19,728 nt of DNA from Rhizobiales bacterium UBA697 (GCA_002298965.1 DBMN01000069.1:1-19728), one strand, 5' to 3'; shown: positions 6,862 to 16,549, counted from the first letter of the stretch. Program-made: numbers and translations. Notes: generated from the letters alone by a model not told the origin.

Positions 6862-8097
6862 TCACGCCTTCGGCAGTGCCCCGCCGCGCATCATCGCCGG
6901 GGCGATCAGGCTCGGCGTCAGGCCCTCGCGCATGACGAGGCGACGCAGCGGGCCGACGCGGGCGGCGAGGAAGAAGCCGAGCGCGCGCGCCGCCTGCACC
7001 GGCAGGAGATCCGACATCAGCGCCCGATTGGCGACGTCGACGCCGCGGGTGCGGGTCTCGACGTCGAAGCGGCGGGCGCGTTCGTAGCGGCCGAGCATGG
7101 CGTCGCCGCCGAGGTCGTCGCCCTCGGCCAGCGCCTTGGCGGCGCATTCGCCGAGGCTCGCGACGTCGCGCAGCGTCAGATTGAGCCCCTGGGCGCCGAT
7201 CGGCGGGAAGGTGTGGGCGGTCTCGCCGATCAGCGCGATGCGGCGAGCGCCGTAGCGCTCGGCGATGAGCGAGGCGAGCGGCCAGACCTGACGGCCGGGC
7301 TCGACCGCCATCTTGCCGTAGGCGGACCGCGCGCGGCGCTCGAGCTCGCGCGACAGCTCGGCGTCGGGCATCGCCTTCAGCCGCTCGGCCTCGTCCGGCG
7401 TCTCGATCAGCACCACCGAGGAGCGATTGCCGCCGGGCAGCGGCACCAGCACGAAGGGGCCGGTGCGGGTGTGGAACTCGGTCGAGACGTCGCGATGCGG
7501 CACCTCGTGGGAGAGGTTCAGCACCAGCGCCGACTGGGGATGCGCCCAGGTCTTCGTGCCGATGCCGGCCGCCTCGCGCAGACGCGAGTGCTTGCCGTCG
7601 GCGGCGACCGCGAGGCGGGCGGAGACGGTGACGCCCGAGGGCGTGACGAGTTCGACCCGGTCGACGAGCGGGCGGACGGTCTCGACCGGCTCCTCGATGC
7701 GGACGATTCGCGTGTTCCCGGCGATCTTGGCGTCGAGGATGGCGGTGAGGTCGCGGTTGACGATGTTGACGCCGAAGGACGGGCGGTCGATCTCGCTCGC
7801 ATGGAACGTCGCCTCGGGCGCGCGGATCAGCCGGTCGGTGGCGTCGACGAGGCGCATGGTGGCGAGGTCGGCGCCGGCGGCGGCGATCTTCTCCCAGACG
7901 CCGAGGGTCTCGAGGAAGTCGACCGAGCCGCCGAGCAGCGCCGTGGTGCGGACGTCGTCGGGCCGGGTCGGCGGGGCGAGAAGCGCGGTGACGAGCCCCA
8001 TCTCGGCGAAGAGCGCCGCGGCGGCGAGGCCGGCGGGGCCGGCACCGACGACGGCGACGTCGAACAGGCGGTCGGCGGCGGGGGCGGGGCTCGTCAT
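6862..8097 (-). CDS. FAD-dependent monooxygenase, UbiH/UbiF/COQ6 family (probable ubiquinone biosynthesis hydroxylase)
   Basis: A 411-aa flavoprotein. The N-terminal Rossmann motif is VVGAGPAGLAAA (G18, G20, G23). A DG motif stands at 167-168 (AVAADGKHSRLREAAGI), and the FAD ribose-binding segment IALIGETAHTFPPIGAQGLNLTLRD at 287-311. The last is the UbiH/COQ6 form, with Glu292 where the GD motif of related hydroxylases has Asp. The likely role is aromatic-ring hydroxylation in ubiquinone synthesis; which ring position cannot be told. The start at 8097 (MTSPAPAADRLFDVAVVG) has GAGAGA 6 nt upstream. The longer open frame to 8394 runs through the 8-bp tandem repeat and is not coding. The gene stands alone, divergent from the SnoaL-like gene and convergent with the AEC permease. 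Confidence 0.88.
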   Translation of the reverse strand: MTSPAPAADRLFDVAVVGAGPAGLAAAALFAEMGLVTALLAPPTRPDDVRTTALLGGSVDFLETLGVWEKIAAAGADLATMRLVDATDRLIRAPEATFHASEIDRPSFGVNIVNRDLTAILDAKIAGNTRIVRIEEPVETVRPLVDRVELVTPSGVTVSARLAVAADGKHSRLREAAGIGTKTWAHPQSALVLNLSHEVPHRDVSTEFHTRTGPFVLVPLPGGNRSSVVLIETPDEAERLKAMPDAELSRELERRARSAYGKMAVEPGRQVWPLASLIAERYGARRIALIGETAHTFPPIGAQGLNLTLRDVASLGECAAKALAEGDDLGGDAMLGRYERARRFDVETRTRGVDVANRALMSDLLPVQAARALGFFLAARVGPLRRLVMREGLTPSLIAPAMMRGGALPKA

Positions 8098-8292
8098 GGC
8101 GGATCTCTCGAGGGGGCGATCGGGCGGCGGAGCATGCGGCAGGGCGGGGATCCACGCAAGCGGCGAGGGACCTCGGCGGGCGTGGCGGCCTCGGCGAGCG
8201 GGCCGCGGCGATGGTCGACATGGGCCGCGGGCCTGCGACGAATCGCGCGCAATCCGGGCTTTCATCCTCCTGTGTTCATGATATGTTCCTAG

Positions 8293-8332
8293 CAAGCGAG
8301 CAAGCGAGCAAGCGAGCAAGCGAGCAAGCGAG
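8293..8332 (+). repeat. Tandem repeat, 8-bp unit CAAGCGAG, five perfect copies
   Basis: Five uninterrupted copies of CAAGCGAG lie between a weak -10-like TATGTT (8282-8287) and the start of the SnoaL-like gene, 48 bp before its ATG. It is not coding on the plus strand. Perfect short repeats of this kind change copy number by slipped-strand replication, which would here change the leader or promoter spacing rather than a protein. Confidence 0.95.
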
Positions 8333-8341
8333 CACGGTGAT

Positions 8342-8361
8342 CGAGCGCAGCGCTGCGCTCG
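8342..8361. repeat. 20-bp perfect palindrome before the SnoaL-like gene
   Basis: CGAGCGCAGC followed by its exact reverse complement GCTGCGCTCG, with no spacer. It ends 7 nt before the Shine-Dalgarno AAGGAG. It could be a dimeric repressor site or, in RNA, a hairpin close to the ribosome site. No known operator consensus is recognised. Confidence 0.75.
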
Positions 8362-8380
8362 GACCGGGAAGGAGAGAGCG

Positions 8381-8824
8381 ATGGACACGACCACCGTCGA
8401 GTGGGGCGCCGTCGAACGGCTCGTCGTCGAGCGGGTCGGGGCGAGCGAGGATCTCGCGCGCGAACTGGTGGCGCTCGAGGCGGGAGCGCTCGAGCGCTGG
8501 TGCCGGGGCGATCCCTCCGGCTTCCTCGCGATCTCCGATGTCGACGTCGGTTATTTCGAACCCTTCGTCGAGGCACGGTTCGACGGGCTGGCGGCGCTCA
8601 CCGACCATTACGAGGCCCTGCGGGGCAAGATTTCCGCCGACGCCTTCGCGATGACCGCGCCGCGCGTCGTCGCCTGGGGCGATGCGGCGGTGCTCTCCTA
8701 CGGCTTCCGCTCGTCGAGCGGCGGCGGGCCGGAGATGCGCTGGCAGGCGAGCGAGACGTGGCGTCACCGCCCCGAGGGCTGGCGGATCGTCCACACCCAC
8801 TGGTCGCTGCCCAGCGTCGGGTGA
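8381..8824 (+). CDS. SnoaL-like/NTF2-fold protein (DUF4440-type), function unknown
   Basis: A 147-aa soluble protein with no signal peptide or membrane segment. The pattern of an N-terminal helix (LARELVALEAGALERWCRGDPSGFLAI), a middle segment (YFEPFVEARFDGLAALTDHYEAL) and late strands ending in SETWRHRPEGWRIVHTHWS is typical of the NTF2/SnoaL cone fold, as in ketosteroid-isomerase-like and DUF4440 proteins. The ligand or reaction cannot be told. The start is secure: AAGGAG stands about 6 nt before the ATG. The upstream leader is unusual, with five copies of an 8-bp repeat and a 20-bp palindrome within 90 bp of the start. About 120 bp separate it from the DUF2182 gene, so they may or may not be cotranscribed. 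Confidence 0.8.
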   Translation: MDTTTVEWGAVERLVVERVGASEDLARELVALEAGALERWCRGDPSGFLAISDVDVGYFEPFVEARFDGLAALTDHYEALRGKISADAFAMTAPRVVAWGDAAVLSYGFRSSSGGGPEMRWQASETWRHRPEGWRIVHTHWSLPSVG

Positions 8825-8945
8825 CGCGGGTTCGGCCTCGCGGCGGCCAGAGCGCGGGGGCGTTGTGTCTGTGCGGCGCCTTCGCGACCCGACGACGCGG
8901 CGAGAATTTCGCAACGGGGACTTGCGTCGCCGCCGCGAAACGATC

Positions 8946-9899
8946 ATGTCGTCGAGGATGACGACGACGGGCGCAGACGGCGGGACGGATCGGACGACGG
9001 GTACGGGGGCTCCCGCTCCGGCCGGGGGAATGCGCCTCTTCGCGCGCCCGGGCTTCGCCGTCGCCGTCTTCGTGATCGTCGCCTTCGGGCTCGGTTGGGC
9101 CTGGATGGGGGCGATGGTCGCCGGCATGCTCGCGACCACCGACATGGCGACGCTCGGCCCCGGCATGGGCCTCTTCAATCGGCTGAACGGCCTCGCCGGT
9201 CTCTCGGCGGAGACGCGCGCGGCACTGACGGTGCTGTGCGCGCCGATCGGCGCGACCTGGTCGCTCGCCGACTGGGCGATCGTCTTCGCCATGTGGGTCG
9301 CCATGGTGATGGCGATGATGGTGCCGACCGCCGTGCCGGTCTTCTCGGCCTATGCCGCGCTCGGCGCCGAACGGGCGGGGCGGGGCGAACGCGTCGTCAC
9401 GCCGGTCGCCCTCGGGCTCGGCTATCTCGCGGTGTGGATCGTCTTCGCCGGCCTCGCCACCCTGGCGCAAGGCCTGCTCACCCAGGCGCGTCTGCTGACG
9501 CCCGCCGGCCTTCCGGCCTCGAGCGTGCTCGCCGGCACGACGATGATCGCCGCCGGCTTCTATCAGTTCACGCCGCTGAAATGGGCTTGCCTGTCGCGCT
9601 GCCGCACGCCGCATCCCTTCTTCGCCGACAACTGGACCAACCGCTTCTCGGGCGTCTTGCGTCAGGGCATCGCGCAGGGGCTCGATTGTCTGGGCTGCTG
9701 TTGGGCGCTGATGGTCGTCATGTTCGCGGTCGGCGTGATGAACGTCGTCTGGATCGCCGTGCTCGGCGCGGTGATGACGATCGAGAAGGTGACCAACTCG
9801 GTGTGGGTCAGCCGGATCGTCGGCATCGTCTTCGTTCTCTGGGGGCTCGGGCTGATCGCGGCATCGCCGGTCGGCTCGGCGCTCCTCTCCCGCTTCTGA
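8946..9899 (+). CDS. DUF2182 family integral membrane protein, putative metal-binding
   Basis: A 317-aa protein with a Thr/Gly-rich N-terminal tail and about six to seven membrane helices starting near residue 36. DUF2182 hallmarks are visible: the Met-rich helix MWVAMVMAMMVPT (116-128), YQFTPLKWACLSRCRTP (206-222) and GLDCLGCCWALM (245-256). The Met and Cys arrangement is why the family is described as predicted metal binding; no reaction is established. The ATG at 8946 was chosen because the frame upstream has no family-like sequence and runs across the SnoaL-like gene; its Shine-Dalgarno is poor. The stop is only 23 bp before the TerC-family gene, so the two are probably one transcript, suggesting a shared role in metal handling. 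Confidence 0.85.
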   Translation: MSSRMTTTGADGGTDRTTGTGAPAPAGGMRLFARPGFAVAVFVIVAFGLGWAWMGAMVAGMLATTDMATLGPGMGLFNRLNGLAGLSAETRAALTVLCAPIGATWSLADWAIVFAMWVAMVMAMMVPTAVPVFSAYAALGAERAGRGERVVTPVALGLGYLAVWIVFAGLATLAQGLLTQARLLTPAGLPASSVLAGTTMIAAGFYQFTPLKWACLSRCRTPHPFFADNWTNRFSGVLRQGIAQGLDCLGCCWALMVVMFAVGVMNVVWIAVLGAVMTIEKVTNSVWVSRIVGIVFVLWGLGLIAASPVGSALLSRF

Positions 9900-9922
9900 T
9901 CACTCATCGACGAGGAAACGAC

Positions 9923-10693
9923 ATGAACATCGTGGCCCTGCTCTCCGATCCCGCCGCCTGGGCGTCTCTCGTGACGCTGACGGCGCTGGAGATCGTGCTG
10001 GGCATCGACAACGTCGTCTTCCTGTCGGTGGCGACCGCCCATCTGCCGAAGGACGACGCGGCGCGGGCGCGCAAGATCGGCATGGCGCTGGCGCTCGGTT
10101 TCCGCATCGCGCTGCTCTTCGCGATCGCGTGGATCGTGTCGCTGAAGGACCCGGTGGCGACGCTCTTCGGCCATCCGCTCTCGGTCAAGGACCTGATCCT
10201 GATCGGCGGCGGCGGCTTCCTGATGTACAAGGCGGTCAACCACATCCACGAGGAGCTCGAGGAGGAGGTGCCGGCAGAGATGGCGCGCGCCGCCTCGGCC
10301 GCCTTCTCGATGGTGGTCGGCCAGATCATCGTGATCGACATCGTCTTCTCGCTCGACAGCATCATCACCGCCGTCGGCCTCGCCCAGCAGGTCGAGGTGA
10401 TGATCGCCGCGGTGATCATCGCGGTCGGCGTGATGTACGTCGCTTCGGGGCCGGTCTCGGCCTTCGTCAGCGCCCATCCGACCACCAAGGTGCTGGCGCT
10501 CGCCTTCCTCTTGCTGATCGGCGTGTCGCTGGTCGCCGACGGCATGGGCTTCCACATCGAGCGCGGCTACATCTACGCCGCCATGGCCTTCTCGGCCGCG
10601 GTCGAGGCGGTCAACATCACCGCCAAGAAGCGCAAGCAGCGCGCCCGCGCAGAGGCGGAAGCCCGCGCGGCGGGGCAGGGCGAGGGCGTCTGA
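9923..10693 (+). CDS. TerC family membrane protein (probable metal ion exporter)
   Basis: A 256-aa protein with about seven membrane helices. The two TerC signatures are clear and hold the membrane acidic residues thought to bind metal: LEIVLGIDNVVFLS (22-35, with E23 and D29) and IDIVFSLDSIITAVGL (138-153, with D139 and D145). It lacks the CBS and CorC domains of longer relatives. The C-terminus is a charged Lys/Arg/Glu tail. TerC relatives such as Alx and YceF/MeeF-type proteins export Mn2+; the tellurite name is historical. The start at 9923 follows GAGGA about 7 nt upstream. It sits 23 bp after the DUF2182 gene. No manganese riboswitch of the yybP-ykoY type was recognised before either gene. 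Confidence 0.9.
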   Translation: MNIVALLSDPAAWASLVTLTALEIVLGIDNVVFLSVATAHLPKDDAARARKIGMALALGFRIALLFAIAWIVSLKDPVATLFGHPLSVKDLILIGGGGFLMYKAVNHIHEELEEEVPAEMARAASAAFSMVVGQIIVIDIVFSLDSIITAVGLAQQVEVMIAAVIIAVGVMYVASGPVSAFVSAHPTTKVLALAFLLLIGVSLVADGMGFHIERGYIYAAMAFSAAVEAVNITAKKRKQRARAEAEARAAGQGEGV

Positions 10694-10788
10694 GGGCGCT
10701 TTTTCCCGCGAGGAACGAGGTCACGGTCCGGCGGCGCGGGTCGCAGCCGCGGTTGCGGGTCACAGCTCCCGACTGGCGGCGCACTTCC

Positions 10789-10809
10789 CCCCTCCCATCA
10801 GGGGAGGGG
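10789..10809 (+). repeat. Palindromic repeat, copy 1 of inverted pair
   Basis: A hairpin with 8-bp arms CCCCTCCC and GGGAGGGG and a 5-nt loop. Its central 19 bp are the exact reverse complement of 10920-10938. It lies about 95 bp past the TerC stop and may act as a terminator for it, although no T tract follows. Confidence 0.8.
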
Positions 10810-10917
10810 CAGGGGTCGGAAGGTTGCGATGGATGAAAGAGGCCGACCGGTCTCGGGGCGGCGACGCCCGCCCTGCCAAATCGAAACGCCGAACCCCACC
10901 CGCCTCGCTTCGCTCGG

Positions 10918-10940
10918 CACCCTCCCCTGATGGGAGGGTG
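10918..10940 (-). repeat. Palindromic repeat, copy 2, opposite orientation
   Basis: A hairpin with 9-bp arms CACCCTCCC and GGGAGGGTG and loop CTGAT. It shares a perfect 19-bp core with copy 1 in inverted orientation. It lies about 60 bp beyond the glpR stop, where it may help end the glycerol operon transcript. Confidence 0.8.
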
Positions 10941-11001
10941 GAGACGCGGCGACGCTCGGGATCCGTCCATGAGCCGTCGGCCCGGACCGCCTCGCGCCCG
11001 C

Positions 11002-11808
11002 TCACATCCCGTCGCGTTCGGCGTCGCGGCTCTCGGGCATGGCCTCGACCACCTCGATGCCCTTGGCGCGGCAGAGGTCGCGCAGCGGCTGCGAGGTCAG
11101 GCAGTCGGTGACGAGCACGTCGATCTGGTCGAAACGGGCGAGCCGGACCGGCGCCACGCGGCCGATCTTCGAACTGTCGGCGACCAGGATCACCCGACGG
11201 GCGTTCTCGATGATCGCCTGGGCGACGCGCACCTCGCGATAGTCGAAGTCGAGCAGCGAGCCGTCCTCGTCGATCGCCGAGGCGCCGATCACCGCGGTGT
11301 CGACCTTGAACTGGCGGATCAGATCGACCGCCGCCTCGCCGACGACCGCGCCGTCGCCGCGCCGGATCGGGCCGCCGGCGACGATCACCTCGAAGGTCTC
11401 GAGCCGGCAGAGCTGCATCGCGACGTTGAGGTTGTTGGTGATCACCAGCATGTTCTGGTGACCGACCAGCGCGTTGGCGACCTCTTCCGTCGTCGTGCCG
11501 ATGTTGATGAAGAGCGAGGTCCCGTCCGGCACCAGCGCCGCCGCCGCCTCGCCGATCGCCCGCTTCTCGTCGAGATCGACGAAGCGCCGCGCCTCGTAGG
11601 AGAGGTTGGCGACGCCCGAGGCGATCACCGCGCCGCCGTGGGTGCGCGACAGCACGCGGCGATCGCACAGGTCGTTGAGATCTTTGCGGATGGTCTGCGG
11701 CGAGACGTCGAAACGGCGGGCGAGATCGTCGACGCTGACGCGGCCGACCTCGCGGGCGATCTGGACGATGTCGAGCTGTCGTTGCGATAGCGCTTCCGTC
11801 GGTGTCAT
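11002..11808 (-). CDS. glpR: DeoR/GlpR family transcriptional repressor of glycerol catabolism
   Basis: A 268-aa protein. The N-terminal DeoR winged helix (residues 8-62) carries the recognition segment RRFDVSPQTIRKDLNDLC and the family ending RVLSRTHGGAV. Residues about 78-240 are the DeoRC sugar-phosphate sensor domain, with INIGTTTEEVA, ITNNLNVA, GGPIRRGDGAVVG and VADSSKIG as its phosphate-pocket landmarks. In E. coli GlpR is released from DNA by glycerol-3-phosphate; the same is expected here. It is the last gene of the glycerol operon, 91 bp after glpK, so it would be co-induced with the genes it controls, a negative feedback layout. The ATG at 11808 has ACGGAG about 6 nt upstream. Its operator presumably lies upstream of glpD, outside the window. 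Confidence 0.92.
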   Translation of the reverse strand: MTPTEALSQRQLDIVQIAREVGRVSVDDLARRFDVSPQTIRKDLNDLCDRRVLSRTHGGAVIASGVANLSYEARRFVDLDEKRAIGEAAAALVPDGTSLFINIGTTTEEVANALVGHQNMLVITNNLNVAMQLCRLETFEVIVAGGPIRRGDGAVVGEAAVDLIRQFKVDTAVIGASAIDEDGSLLDFDYREVRVAQAIIENARRVILVADSSKIGRVAPVRLARFDQIDVLVTDCLTSQPLRDLCRAKGIEVVEAMPESRDAERDGM

Positions 11809-11899
11809 CGCCCGCTCCGTGATGGTCGCCCGCCTTGTTTCACCCGGCTCCGACGCTGTCGAGACCGGATGAATCCGATCTCGTCGATCGGATCGCGCA

Positions 11900-13393
11900 T
11901 CAGCCCGCCTGCATCGTCCGCACGACCGCCGCCCGCCAGCCGTCGTAGCGCCGGTCGCGCGTCTCGCCGTCCATGTGCGGCGTGAAGCGGCGCTCCAGCA
12001 CCCAGGATTCGGCGAAGACGTCGGGTTCCGGCAGGAGGCCGGCGCCGAGGCCGGCGAGATAGGCCGCGCCCAGCGCCGTCGTCTCCATCACCCGCGGCCG
12101 GTCGACCGGCGCGTCGAGGATGTCGGCGAGGAACTGCATGGTCCAGTCGGAGGCCGCCATGCCGCCGTCGACGCGCAGGATCGTGTTCGCCGACCCCGCC
12201 CAGTCGCGATGCATCGCCTCGATCAGGTCGCGGGTCTGGAAGCCGACGCTCTCCAGCGCCGCGCGGGCGAGCTCGCGCCGCGTCGTGCCGCGCGTCAGGC
12301 CGTAGATCGCGCCGCGCGCCTCGGCGTTCCACCACGGCGCGCCGAGCCCGACGAAGGCGGGGACGAGATAGACGTCCTGCGCCGGATCGGCGGTGGCGGC
12401 GAGCGCCCCGGTCTCCGAGGCCTCGGCGATGAGGCCGAGCCCGTCGCGCAGCCACTGCACCGCGGCGCCGGCGACGAAGATCGAGCCCTCGAGCGCATAG
12501 GTGCGCTTGCCGCCGAGCTGATAGGCGATGGTCGTCAGCAGCCGGTTCTTCGAGGCGACCGCCACGTCGCCGGTGTTGAGCAGGGCGAAACAGCCGGTGC
12601 CGTAGGTCGCCTTCATCATGCCGGGGCGGAAACAGGCCTGACCGACGGTCGCCGCCTGCTGGTCGCCGGCCATGCCGAGGATGGCGACCGAGCCGTCGAG
12701 GAGGTCCGACATGGTGGTGCCGAAGACGGCGGAGGAATCCTTCACCTCCGGCAGCATCGCCATGGGAACCCGCAGCAGCCGGCAGAGCTCCTCGTCCCAG
12801 ACGCCGCGGTGGATGTCGAAGAGCGCGGTGCGCGAGGCGTTGGTGGCGTCGGTGGCGTGCACCTCGCCGCCGGTCAGCCGCCACAGCAGGAAGCTGTCGA
12901 CCGTGCCGAAGGCGAGTTCGCCGGCTTCCGCCCGCGCCCGTGCGCCCGGCACGGCATCGAGGATCCAGGCGATCTTGGTGCCCGAGAAATAGGGGTCGAT
13001 GCGCAGACCCGTGCGCCCGGCGACCAGCGCCTCGTTGGCGCCGTCTTCGCGCAGGTTCGCGCAGACGTCGGCGGTGCGGCGGTCCTGCCAGACGATCGCC
13101 GGATGGATCGCCCGACCGGTCGGGCGCTCCCACACCACGGTCGTCTCGCGCTGGTTGGTGATGCCGATGCCGGCGATCTCGGCCGGCCCGATGCCCGCCC
13201 GCGCGATCGCCTCGCGCATGGTCGAGACGGTGGTGCGCCAGAGATCCTCCGGGTCGTGCTCGACCCAGCCGGAGGCGGGATAGTGCTGCGGGAATTCTTC
13301 CTGGGCGACCGCCGCGACGGTCAGATCGGCGCGGAAGACGATCGTGCGGGTGGACGTCGTGCCCTGGTCGATGGCGAGGAGATGAAGGCCCAT
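11900..13393 (-). CDS. glpK: Glycerol kinase
   Basis: A 497-aa FGGY-family kinase that converts glycerol and ATP to sn-glycerol-3-phosphate, trapping imported glycerol in the cytosol. Landmarks are the phosphate loop AIDQGTTSTR (7-16), the substrate residues R82 and E83 in TNQRET, Y135 in DPYFSGTK and D244 in GMAGDQQA, the adenosine segment YGTGCFALLNTG, and the second phosphate motif GLGAPWW then RVDGGMAASD. Length is within a few residues of E. coli GlpK (502). It follows the binding protein gene glpV after a 126-bp gap with two strong hairpins and precedes glpR. The Shine-Dalgarno before the ATG at 13393 is weak (GGAACG). Confidence 0.96.
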   Translation of the reverse strand: MGLHLLAIDQGTTSTRTIVFRADLTVAAVAQEEFPQHYPASGWVEHDPEDLWRTTVSTMREAIARAGIGPAEIAGIGITNQRETTVVWERPTGRAIHPAIVWQDRRTADVCANLREDGANEALVAGRTGLRIDPYFSGTKIAWILDAVPGARARAEAGELAFGTVDSFLLWRLTGGEVHATDATNASRTALFDIHRGVWDEELCRLLRVPMAMLPEVKDSSAVFGTTMSDLLDGSVAILGMAGDQQAATVGQACFRPGMMKATYGTGCFALLNTGDVAVASKNRLLTTIAYQLGGKRTYALEGSIFVAGAAVQWLRDGLGLIAEASETGALAATADPAQDVYLVPAFVGLGAPWWNAEARGAIYGLTRGTTRRELARAALESVGFQTRDLIEAMHRDWAGSANTILRVDGGMAASDWTMQFLADILDAPVDRPRVMETTALGAAYLAGLGAGLLPEPDVFAESWVLERRFTPHMDGETRDRRYDGWRAAVVRTMQAG

Positions 13394-13434
13394 TGGTCGC
13401 GTTCCGTCGCTCTTGCGCGTCGATGTCGAGCGCT

Positions 13435-13456
13435 CCGAGGGGGCGTACCCCCTCGG
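13435..13456 (-). terminator. Hairpin between glpV and glpK (second of two)
   Basis: A perfect 9-bp stem, CCGAGGGGG with CCCCCTCGG, around a 4-nt loop. On the transcribed (minus) strand no U-run follows, so it looks more like an RNA stability or attenuation element than a full stop. glpK lies 41 nt further along. Confidence 0.55.
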
Positions 13457-13467
13457 GCGCCGGGTCG

Positions 13468-13509
13468 ATCGGCGCGGGAGATGGAGGAAACCACGTCTCC
13501 CGCGCCGAT
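13468..13509 (-). terminator. Long hairpin just after the glpV stop codon
   Basis: A perfect 14-bp stem (ATCGGCGCGGGAGA paired with TCTCCCGCGCCGAT) around a 14-nt loop, beginning 10 nt after the glpV stop. No U-run follows. A stem this strong at the 3' end of a binding-protein gene typically protects its mRNA and lowers expression of the genes behind it. In the RNA the loop carries UUUCCUCC, complementary to a Shine-Dalgarno. Confidence 0.6.
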
Positions 13510-13519
13510 GCGACGCCGA

Positions 13520-15265
<1,746 letters not shown>

Positions 15266-15414
15266 GTCTTCCTCCCGATGGTGCGCGATTGTTTTCGACA
15301 CCGGGAGCGCACCGACCCGGCCCGTTTTTCGAGCGGCCCGCGGCCTCGGCGGCGACGGACCGTCTCCTTGCACGGGCGCGGCCCCTCGGCGGGGTCGCAC
15401 CCGAATTCTCGTCG

Positions 15415-15741
15415 TCACACGAAGCGGAACACCGCCGCGCCGTAGACGAGGGAAATCAGCGAGCCGATCCACAGCCGCGAGATCTCGACGCCGTCGCGGA
15501 TCGGCAGCGTCGCGATCGTGTCGGCGCCGAACAGCGCCAGGAACGCGAGGTGGATGAAGGCGGTGCCGAGCAGCGTCACGAACAGCCGGTCGCCGCGCGT
15601 CGTCGGAATGCGCAGGATGCCGACCCGCTCGACCTCAGGTGCGCGGATCGCCAGCACGGTGAGGGTGACGAGCGCGGCGAGGATCGCGACGTAGAAGAGG
15701 ACGGTCGCGGGCGTCCAGGCCATCCAGGCGATGTCGAACAT
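15415..15741 (-). CDS. DUF2160 small membrane protein of the glycerol ABC transporter operon
   Basis: A 108-aa protein with three predicted membrane helices at about residues 11-32, 54-73 and 87-107, joined by a polar segment (APEVERVGILRIPTTRGDR). It matches DUF2160, a family known from the same place in rhizobial glycerol transporter operons, between the second permease and the binding protein. Its biochemical role is not established. A small subunit that associates with the GlpP/GlpQ permease pair or helps assembly is a reasonable inference. It starts 10 bp after the glpQ stop, with GAGGAGGG just upstream, so it is translated at good strength. Confidence 0.85.
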   Translation of the reverse strand: MFDIAWMAWTPATVLFYVAILAALVTLTVLAIRAPEVERVGILRIPTTRGDRLFVTLLGTAFIHLAFLALFGADTIATLPIRDGVEISRLWIGSLISLVYGAAVFRFV

Positions 15742-15751
15742 GGCGCCCTCC

Positions 15752-16546
<795 letters not shown>

Positions 16547-16549
16547 GGC

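Larger units (their letters stand above)
10694..11001. other. Convergent intergenic region with inverted palindromic repeats
   Basis: The 308 bp between the converging TerC and glpR genes contain no supported gene. They hold two oppositely oriented palindromic repeats (10789-10809 and 10918-10940) and, next to the second, a stretch CGCCTCGCTTCGCTCGGCAC that itself looks like dispersed repeat sequence. It most likely serves transcription termination from both sides. Confidence 0.7.

Noticed and set aside
8293..8332. The CAAGCGAG array considered as a small CRISPR or as coding repeats.
   Set aside because: There are no spacers between units, the unit is only 8 bp, and no cas genes are near. 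On the minus strand it is only the leader region of the monooxygenase frame.
8825..9922. A yybP-ykoY manganese riboswitch upstream of the DUF2182/TerC genes.
   Set aside because: The 120-bp and 23-bp gaps show no recognisable conserved loops of that riboswitch and are too short or unstructured to call it.
2637..10693. A tellurite-resistance locus, suggested by TehA and TerC family members in one window.
   Set aside because: The genes are 6 kb apart with unrelated genes between. No terZABDEF or tehB is present, and both names are historical for channel and metal transporter families.
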